DNA of 11,081 nucleotides, from contig JAQULN010000060.1 of the NCBI GenBank assembly GCA_028718575.1, positions 1 to 11,081 on the forward strand. The letters run 5' to 3'. The DNA is from Candidatus Krumholzibacteriia bacterium (GTDB lineage Bacteria; Krumholzibacteriota; Krumholzibacteriia; LZORAL124-64-63). The notes beneath the pieces were generated by a model that worked only from the letters and a program-made list of their open reading frames with translations, made no database searches and had not been told where the DNA came from. The translations under genes were made by a program, and so were the position numbers. Every line of letters begins with the position of its first letter. The stretch's first letter is position 1. Of the stretch, positions 1 through 11,081 are shown in pieces.

Positions 1-3351
<3,351 letters not shown>

Positions 3352-3368
3352 TCCAGGCGGCGCTTAGC

Positions 3369-3391
3369 GGCCGCGCCGGCGGGGCGCGGCC
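3369..3391 (+). other. Inverted repeat / stem-loop directly before the rpoC Shine-Dalgarno
   Basis: GGCCGCGCC (3369-3377) and GGCGCGGCC (3383-3391) are perfect reverse complements separated by GGCGG, giving a 9-bp all-GC stem with a 5-nt loop. The right arm ends at the base before the AGGAGG (3392-3397) of rpoC. No T-run follows, so it is not an intrinsic terminator. Possible roles are mRNA stability, RNA processing between rpoB and rpoC, or keeping the ribosome-binding site single-stranded; these roles are inference. Confidence 0.6.
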
Positions 3392-3402
3392 AGGAGGATA
3401 CA

Positions 3403-7563
<4,161 letters not shown>

Positions 7564-7584
7564 CCCCCGGCGCGCGGCGAAAGT

Positions 7585-7605
7585 TGTTGTCATTGCTTGA
7601 CAACA
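7585..7605. promoter_or_regulatory. Palindrome overlapping the -35 box of the str promoter
   Basis: TGTTGTC (7585-7591) and GACAACA (7599-7605) are perfect reverse complements separated by 7 nt. The right arm covers the second half of the TTGACA -35 hexamer. The dyad size and position fit a dimeric repressor operator. As RNA in a transcript reading through from rpoC it could also fold into a 7-bp hairpin, but the following bases (GTGAGGGGCG) are not a T-run, so a terminator is unlikely. No regulator can be named from sequence. Confidence 0.4.
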
Positions 7606-7625
7606 GTGAGGGGCGCGTTTAATAT
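7597..7625 (+). promoter_or_regulatory. Predicted sigma70-type promoter of the rpsL-rpsG-fusA-tuf operon
   Basis: A perfect -35 hexamer TTGACA (7597-7602) and a -10 hexamer TAATAT (7620-7625) are separated by the optimal 17 nt. The -10 box keeps the key first T, second A and last T. It stands out as an AT-rich island in a GC-rich neighbourhood, in the only gap between rpoC and rpsL. Transcription would start near 7632, giving a leader of about 100 nt before rpsL. An alternative -10 reading, TTTAAT (7618-7623), has a poorer 15-nt spacer. Confidence 0.7.
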
Positions 7626-7638
7626 TGCCCCCTTGCGC

Positions 7639-7665
7639 GGCGGCTCCGGTTGGCCGGAAGCTGCC
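7639..7665 (+). other. Stem-loop in the rpsL 5' leader
   Basis: The left arm 7639-7649 (GGCGGCTCCGG) pairs with 7654-7665 (CCGGAAGCTGCC) around a TTGG loop. That is 11 pairs, one of them G-U, with a single bulged A. It would lie within the first ~10-35 nt of the transcript from the predicted promoter. It may protect the 5' end or belong to a ribosomal-protein leader; neither can be shown here. Confidence 0.45.
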
Positions 7666-7705
7666 GTCGTTGTCGCTGTAATTTATTGGTAGGCTTCGAC
7701 TTGGT

Positions 7706-7719
7706 TGGAGCCGGCTCCA
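7706..7719 (+). other. 14-bp palindrome abutting the rpsL Shine-Dalgarno
   Basis: TGGAGCCGGCTCCA is a perfect 14-bp palindrome. As RNA it can form a short 4-5 bp hairpin with a CCGG loop. Its 12-bp core ends at 7718, the base before AGGAG (7719-7723). The last A belongs to both elements, so folding could affect access to the ribosome-binding site. Confidence 0.4.
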
Positions 7720-7723
7720 GGAG
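7719..7723 (+). promoter_or_regulatory. Ribosome-binding site that selects the TTG start of rpsL
   Basis: AGGAG lies 10 nt before the TTG at 7734. No ATG or GTG in the S12 frame gives a family-length protein, and the longer in-frame reading from 7650 would add 28 residues unlike any S12. This site therefore supports TTG initiation. Confidence 0.65.
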
Positions 7724-7733
7724 AAGTGGCGAG

Positions 7734-8108
7734 TTGCCGACCCTCAGTCAATTGGTTCGCAAGGGCCGCCAGTCGGTCCAGTCCAAGAGCAAGTGCCCGG
7801 CCTTGGCGTCTTGTCCCCAGCGCAAGGGCGTCTGCACGCGTGTCTACACCCAGACGCCCAAGAAGCCCAATTCCGCGCTGCGGAAGATCGCGCGGGTGCG
7901 CTTGACCAACGGCATCGAGGTCACGGCTTATATTCCCGGCGAGGGTCACAACCTGCAAGAACACAGCATCGTGCTCGTCCGCGGCGGCCGCGTGAAGGAC
8001 CTGCCGGGAGTGCGGTATCACATCATCCGCGGCACGCAGGATGCGTCCGGCGTCGACAACCGCCGCCGGGGTCGTTCGAAATACGGCGCCAAGCGCCCGA
8101 AGAAATAA
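7734..8108 (+). CDS. rpsL: 30S ribosomal protein S12
   Basis: S12 lies at the decoding centre of the 30S subunit and influences tRNA selection and accuracy. From the TTG at 7734 (read as Met) the protein is 124 residues, exactly the E. coli length and collinear with it (PTLSQLVRKGR at the N-terminus). An open frame extends upstream to 7650, but those 28 residues are not S12-like and overlap the predicted leader. The conserved loop TPKKPNSALRK (residues 41-51) carries lysines 43 and 44, and GRVKDLPGVRYH is intact, so the wild-type streptomycin-sensitive form is predicted; the Asp in KDLPG is the residue methylthiolated by RimO in E. coli. The C-terminus SKYGAKRPKK is typical. First gene after the predicted promoter; followed 72 nt later by rpsG. 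The TTG start is uncommon for such a highly expressed gene. Confidence 0.97.
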   Translation: MPTLSQLVRKGRQSVQSKSKCPALASCPQRKGVCTRVYTQTPKKPNSALRKIARVRLTNGIEVTAYIPGEGHNLQEHSIVLVRGGRVKDLPGVRYHIIRGTQDASGVDNRRRGRSKYGAKRPKK

Positions 8109-8119
8109 CGAGTCAAGCC

Positions 8120-8148
8120 GCGCTCGCCGGCATGGCCGGTGGTCGCGC
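8120..8148 (+). other. First stem-loop in the rpsL-rpsG intercistronic region
   Basis: The core stem CCGGC (8127-8131) and GCCGG (8135-8139) closes an ATG loop. It extends outward through TCG/TGG (one C-G and two G-U pairs), a 2-nt bulge (TC), and GCGC (8120-8123) with GCGC (8145-8148), for 12 pairs in all. In E. coli, S7 represses its operon by binding this intercistronic region; an equivalent role here is inference from position only. Confidence 0.45.
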
Positions 8149-8153
8149 ACGCG

Positions 8154-8169
8154 GGCGGCCGCTGCCGCC
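8154..8169 (+). other. Second stem-loop, directly before the rpsG Shine-Dalgarno
   Basis: GGCGGC (8154-8159) pairs perfectly with GCCGCC (8164-8169) around a 4-nt CGCT loop. The right arm ends at the base before AAGGAG (8170-8175), which itself stays unpaired. The spacing repeats what is seen before rpoC and rpsL. Confidence 0.5.
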
Positions 8170-8180
8170 AAGGAGTTGCA

Positions 8181-8651
8181 ATGTCTCGACGTCGATCCCC
8201 CGAAAAGCGAGCGCTGGCGCCGGATCCCCGGCACGGCGACCTGCTCGTGACCAAGTTCATCAACTACGCCATGCGCGGCGGCAAGAAGAGCGTGGCGGAG
8301 CGGGAGATCTACCAGGCATTCGACATCATCAAGGAAAAGACGGGCCAGGAAGGCGTCGACGTCTTCCGGATGGCGTTGAACAACGTCAAGCCCGGCGTCG
8401 AAGTGAAGTCACGGCGCATCGGCGGTGCCACCTACCAGGTGCCGGTTGAGGTCCGACCGGATCGGCGGACCCAACTGGCCATGCGGTGGATCATCACGTT
8501 TGCGCGCAGCCGGCCCGAGCACACCTTCGCGGAGCGTCTCGCGGCGGAATTGGCCATGGCCAGTAAGAACGAAGGACCGTCTATCAAGAAGCGCGAGGAT
8601 ACCCACCGCATGGCTGAAGCAAACAAGGCGTTTGCCCACTGCCGTTGGTAA
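8181..8651 (+). CDS. rpsG: 30S ribosomal protein S7
   Basis: S7 is a primary 16S rRNA-binding protein that nucleates assembly of the 30S head and lies near the E and P sites. In E. coli it is also the autoregulator of the str operon. The ATG at 8181 gives 156 residues, the common family length, and follows AAGGAG (8170-8175) by 5 nt; an upstream in-frame GTG at 8139 would add 14 unrelated residues. Diagnostic motifs in order: MSRRR N-terminus, LVTKFINYAMRGGKKSVAE (about 22-40), ALNNVKPGVEVKSRRIGGATYQVPVEV (about 68-94), RRTQLAMRWI, FAERLAAEL, and the C-terminal KKREDTHRMAEANKAFAH ending CRW, with Cys in place of the usual Tyr. It lies 72 nt after rpsL and 195 nt before fusA. No anomaly beyond the Cys. 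Confidence 0.98.
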   Translation: MSRRRSPEKRALAPDPRHGDLLVTKFINYAMRGGKKSVAEREIYQAFDIIKEKTGQEGVDVFRMALNNVKPGVEVKSRRIGGATYQVPVEVRPDRRTQLAMRWIITFARSRPEHTFAERLAAELAMASKNEGPSIKKREDTHRMAEANKAFAHCRW

Positions 8652-8719
8652 TGGTCCCTCTCGTTCGTTCCTACAGCGCCAGCAACCGGACGGATCGCAC
8701 AACCGAATAGCCTGATTAC

Positions 8720-8747
8720 GTTCCCGCGCACGGAGGCGCTCGGGAAC
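8720..8747 (+). other. Stem-loop in the rpsG-fusA gap
   Basis: GTTCCC (8720-8725) pairs with GGGAAC (8742-8747), and GCGC (8726-8729) with GCGC (8736-8739), with a 2-nt bulge (TC) on the right side and a 6-nt loop. That is 10 pairs. No T-run follows, so it is not a simple terminator. It could be a processing or stability element that allows different expression of ribosomal proteins and elongation factors; this is inference. Confidence 0.45.
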
Positions 8748-8761
8748 TAGAGGCAAGGAGT

Positions 8762-8771
8762 GTGTCGCGCA
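8762..8771 (+). repeat. Direct repeat of the fusA start region (first copy)
   Basis: GTGTCGCGCA occurs here and again at 8847-8856, where it is the fusA start codon and the next codons. The first copy is preceded by AAGGAG (8755-8760) only 1 nt away. It opens a different frame that stops at 8914, inside fusA. It may be a remnant of a small duplication or coincidence. Confidence 0.35.
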
Positions 8772-8831
8772 GACCAAGGGTACTGCGCGCGTTGAAGTGT
8801 CCTGGCCCGCTCGGCGGCGGACCGGGTCTCT

Positions 8832-8836
8832 GGGAG
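8832..8836 (+). promoter_or_regulatory. Ribosome-binding site for fusA
   Basis: GGGAG lies 10 nt before the GTG at 8847. An out-of-frame ATG at 8840 sits only 3 nt from this element, so the GTG spacing is the more workable one. This is a weaker signal than the AGGAGG-type sites of rpoC and tuf. Confidence 0.5.
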
Positions 8837-8846
8837 TGGATGAGGC

Positions 8847-10928
8847 GTGTCGCGCACGGTGAACTTGAACCAGGTCCGGAATATCGGGATCATGGCTCAT
8901 ATCGACGCGGGTAAGACCACGACGACTGAGCGGATTCTGTTCTATACCGGCCGTGTGCATCGCCCTGGCGAGGTCGACGACGGCGCCGCCCAGATGGACT
9001 ATATGGAGCAGGAGAAGGAGCGCGGCATCACCATCACCAGCGCCGCGACCACCGTCACCTGGCGGGATTGCCGGATCAACCTCATCGACACCCCCGGACA
9101 CGTGGACTTCACCATGGAAGTCGAGCGCAGCTTGCGGGTATTGGACGGCGCAGTGGCGGTGTTTTGCGCCGTCGGCGGCGTCGAGCCCCAGAGCGAGACG
9201 GTTTGGCGGCAGGCCGACCGCTATCGGGTGCCGCGTCTGGCGTTCGTCAACAAGCTCGACCGTCTGGGCGCCGATTTCCCGCGCGTGCTCGCCATGATGC
9301 GCGATCGCCTCGGCGCCCGGCCCGTGCCCGTCTGTCTGCCGATCGGCGCCGAGGAGAATTTCCGGGGCATCGTCGACCTGCTGTCGATGACGGCCCGCCT
9401 TTACCACGACGACGATCTCGGCGCGACCTGGACCGATGACGAGATTCCTGCGGAACTGCAAGCCGAGGCGGCGCAGGCCCGCGCCCACCTGGTGGAAGCC
9501 GCGGCGGAGATGGACGAAGCGGTGATGGAGCAGTTCCTGGCCGACCAGGAACCCGATCGCGATCGTCTCGTGCAGGCGCTGCGGCGCGGCACCATCCAAG
9601 CGGGGCTCGTGCCCGTTTTCTGCGGCTCAGCGCTCAAGAACAAGGGCGTGCAGCGGCTGCTCGACGGGATCGTCGAATTCCTGCCGTCGCCGGTCGAGCG
9701 GCCCGCGATCAGCGGCGTCGATCCCCGCAGCGACGAGACGCAGACCCGCGAACCCCGCGACGATGAGCCGTTCAGCGCCCTCGTGTTCAAGCTCGTCGCC
9801 GACAAGCACGCCGGCAGCCTCGCGTTCGCCCGCGTCTACAGCGGCGCCCTGGAGGCCGGCAAGGTCGCGCTGAACGTGGCCGCGGGTAAAAAGGAGCGAG
9901 TACAGCGGATCTTCCGCATGCACGCCGACAAGCGCGAGGAACTGAAGGAAGCCCGCACCGGCGATATCGTGGCGCTGGTCGGACCCAAGCATTTGCGCAC
10001 CGGCACCAGTCTGACCGATCTCGAGGCGCCGCTTTTGCTCGAACCCATGGTCTTCCCGGATCCGGTGATCTACGTGGCCATCGAGCCGCGGACCAAGGCC
10101 GACGGCCTCAAGTTGAAGGATGCGCTCGACGTTCTCAGTTATGAAGATCCCACGTTCCAGGTGAAGATCGACCCGGACAGCGGTCAGACTGTGATCTGGG
10201 GCATGGGCGAGTTGCATCTGGAGATCATCGCCGACCGCCTGCGTCGCGAGTTCAACGTGGCCTGCAACGTCGGCCGGCCGCAGGTCGCCTATCGCGAAAC
10301 CATCACGGTCGAGACCGTCTCGGAATTCGAGCGCCGTAAGGACCCCGCCGGTCACGGCAATTACGCCAAGGTGGTTCTCGGACTGGCGCCGGGTAGTTAT
10401 GGCAGCGGCGTGGTCTTCGAGCCGGCGCCCGGCGGCGTCGGCCTCGTGCCCGATTTCCTCGCCGCCATCGAGAACGGCGTGCGGATGGCGTGCGATACGG
10501 GAGTTCTGGCGGGCTATTCGCTGGTGGATCTGCGGATCAATCTGCGGCAAGTGGGCGTGACCGACGGCGAGACCGCGGAGCCGGATCTCGCCTATGCCGC
10601 TTCGGAAGCGCTCTGGAACGGCGCGCGCGACGCGCAACCGGTGGTGTTGGAACCGGTCATGGCGGTCGAAGTGGTCGTGCCCGAGTCCTATCTGGGAGAC
10701 GTGACCGGCCATCTCAACAGCCGGCGCGGCAAGATCTCCGGCCTCGCGCAGGTGCGCAACGATCGCGTCGTGCAGGCCGTGGTGCCGCTGGCCGAGATGT
10801 TCGGCTACGCCACCCAGCTCCGCTCCCTCACCCAGGGCCGCGGGGTCTACAGTATGCAGTTGGCGCGTTACGAACGCGTCCCGGATAGAGTCGCCGCCGA
10901 TCTGACGCGGCATTACGTCGGAGCGTAA
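8847..10928 (+). CDS. fusA: Elongation factor G with divergent domain IV tip
   Basis: EF-G is the cytoplasmic GTPase that moves tRNA-mRNA through the ribosome and, with RRF, splits ribosomes after termination. 693 residues, the normal length. The GTG start gives an N-terminus collinear with typical EF-G (MSRTVNLNQVRNIGIMAHID). GTPase motifs: P-loop AHIDAGKT 17-24; switch I EKERGITITSAATT to about 69; DTPGHVD 81-87 with catalytic H85; NKLD 135-138 (usually NKMD); GSAL to 263. Domains II and III follow (about 285-490; YEDPTFQV, GMGELHLEI), then domain IV (from about 490) and domain V with MFGYATQLRSLTQGRG. Domain IV is odd: the usual GGRGQ(Y/F)G block reads AGHGNYAKV (501-509), tip loop I reads GGVGLVPDF, one residue longer than GGVIPKEY, and the loop II segment GSYHDVDSSELAF is replaced by a stretch with no histidine (about 569-583). 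No frameshift explains this. It may be the main EF-G of a divergent lineage or a specialised paralogue in the fusA position. Confidence 0.95.
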   Translation: MSRTVNLNQVRNIGIMAHIDAGKTTTTERILFYTGRVHRPGEVDDGAAQMDYMEQEKERGITITSAATTVTWRDCRINLIDTPGHVDFTMEVERSLRVLDGAVAVFCAVGGVEPQSETVWRQADRYRVPRLAFVNKLDRLGADFPRVLAMMRDRLGARPVPVCLPIGAEENFRGIVDLLSMTARLYHDDDLGATWTDDEIPAELQAEAAQARAHLVEAAAEMDEAVMEQFLADQEPDRDRLVQALRRGTIQAGLVPVFCGSALKNKGVQRLLDGIVEFLPSPVERPAISGVDPRSDETQTREPRDDEPFSALVFKLVADKHAGSLAFARVYSGALEAGKVALNVAAGKKERVQRIFRMHADKREELKEARTGDIVALVGPKHLRTGTSLTDLEAPLLLEPMVFPDPVIYVAIEPRTKADGLKLKDALDVLSYEDPTFQVKIDPDSGQTVIWGMGELHLEIIADRLRREFNVACNVGRPQVAYRETITVETVSEFERRKDPAGHGNYAKVVLGLAPGSYGSGVVFEPAPGGVGLVPDFLAAIENGVRMACDTGVLAGYSLVDLRINLRQVGVTDGETAEPDLAYAASEALWNGARDAQPVVLEPVMAVEVVVPESYLGDVTGHLNSRRGKISGLAQVRNDRVVQAVVPLAEMFGYATQLRSLTQGRGVYSMQLARYERVPDRVAADLTRHYVGA

Positions 10929-10945
10929 GACGCGCTCCCCTGAGC

Positions 10946-10951
10946 AGGAGG
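10946..10951 (+). promoter_or_regulatory. Strong Shine-Dalgarno for tuf
   Basis: AGGAGG lies 8 nt before the tuf ATG at 10960 and fixes that start. An upstream CTCC (10935-10938) could pair with its GGAG over an 8-nt loop, but the 4-bp stem is weak. Confidence 0.75.
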
Positions 10952-10959
10952 TTGCCCTG

Positions 10960-11081
10960 ATGGCACGCGCCAAGTTCGAACGGACGAAGGATCACGTGAA
11001 CGTAGGGACGATCGGCCACGTGGATCACGGCAAGACGACCCTGACGGCGGCGATCACGGAAATCTTGTCGAAGAAGGGAAT
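10960..11081 (+). CDS. tuf: Elongation factor Tu (3'-truncated by window edge)
   Basis: EF-Tu brings aminoacyl-tRNA to the ribosomal A site as a ternary complex with GTP. Only the first 40 codons are visible. They match the family start: MARAKFERTKDHVNVGTIGH with the P-loop GHVDHGKT at 19-26, then LTAAITEILSKKG. The ATG is 8 nt after AGGAGG. The 31-nt gap after fusA indicates the same operon, the usual fusA-tuf order of the str operon. The rest of the gene lies outside the window. Confidence 0.98.
   Translation, partial: MARAKFERTKDHVNVGTIGHVDHGKTTLTAAITEILSKKG

Noticed and set aside
7610..7631. GGGGC (7610-7614) and GCCCC (7627-7631) flanking the -10 box as an operator.
   Set aside because: Only 5-bp G/C arms 12 nt apart in a GC-rich region; likely chance.
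7677..7682. TGTAAT as a second -10 box before rpsL.
   Set aside because: No -35-like hexamer lies 16-18 nt upstream (CCGGAA at the expected place) and a much better promoter lies at 7597-7625.
8139..8180. Possible longer rpsG start at the GTG at 8139.
   Set aside because: It adds 14 residues with no S7 similarity, overlaps the intercistronic hairpins, and the ATG at 8181 has AAGGAG at good spacing and gives the usual 156 residues.
8804..8828. Stem between GGCCCG and CGGGTC before the fusA ribosome-binding site, as a fourth SD-abutting hairpin.
   Set aside because: Six pairs including a G-U with a 13-nt loop, ending 3 nt before GGGAG; too weak to add to the pattern.
10536..10590. A frameshift as the cause of the odd EF-G domain IV segment.
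   Set aside because: Conserved EF-G sequence resumes in the same frame on both sides at unchanged spacing, and the other two frames do not encode the missing motif.
9627..10973. A 448-codon - strand open frame opposite fusA that extends past its end.
   Set aside because: No domain recognised, no plausible ribosome-binding site seen, and fully explained by codon bias of fusA and tuf.

Overview
The window is an 11 kb stretch of core transcription and translation genes, all on the + strand, from a high-GC bacterium (mid-60s % GC by eye). In order it holds: the 3' ~87% of rpoB (RNA polymerase beta, cut by the left edge); rpoC (beta'); rpsL (ribosomal protein S12); rpsG (S7); fusA (elongation factor G); and the first 40 codons of tuf (EF-Tu, cut by the right edge). 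This is the classical rpoBC cluster followed directly by the str operon. I see no mobile element, tRNA, rRNA, CRISPR array or accessory gene.

Organism: the polymerase subunits carry useful architecture. Beta' has the large SI3 insertion in its trigger loop. Beta has a shortened SI1 region and a coiled-coil-like insertion in the E. coli SI2 position, but lacks the insertion E. coli carries around residues 1122-1180. Together with the S12 and S7 sequences this points to a Gram-negative-type (diderm), non-proteobacterial lineage. A member of the Planctomycetes-Verrucomicrobia-Lentisphaerae/Kiritimatiella group or a similar uncultured phylum is my best guess, held with low confidence.

Layout: rpoB and rpoC are 51 nt apart and probably co-transcribed. 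The 170-nt gap between rpoC and rpsL holds a good sigma70-type promoter (TTGACA, 17 nt, TAATAT) and a structured leader of about 100 nt, so the str operon probably has its own promoter as well as possible read-through from rpoC. The rpsL-rpsG gap (72 nt) has two predicted stem-loops. The rpsG-fusA gap is long (195 nt) and has a further stem-loop plus a duplicated start-like motif. fusA to tuf is 31 nt with a strong Shine-Dalgarno.

Function: the genes supply the catalytic core of RNA polymerase, two key 30S proteins (decoding centre S12, 3'-domain assembly protein S7) and the two elongation GTPases, so the block sets the cell's capacity for gene expression.

Most worth a second look: (i) the EF-G has a normal GTPase domain but a rewritten domain IV tip, with no histidine at the place of the near-universal loop II histidine; (ii) at rpoC, rpsL and rpsG a GC-rich inverted repeat ends at the base immediately before the Shine-Dalgarno; (iii) a 7-7-7 palindrome overlaps the -35 box of the str promoter. 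I found no clearly new multi-gene system here.
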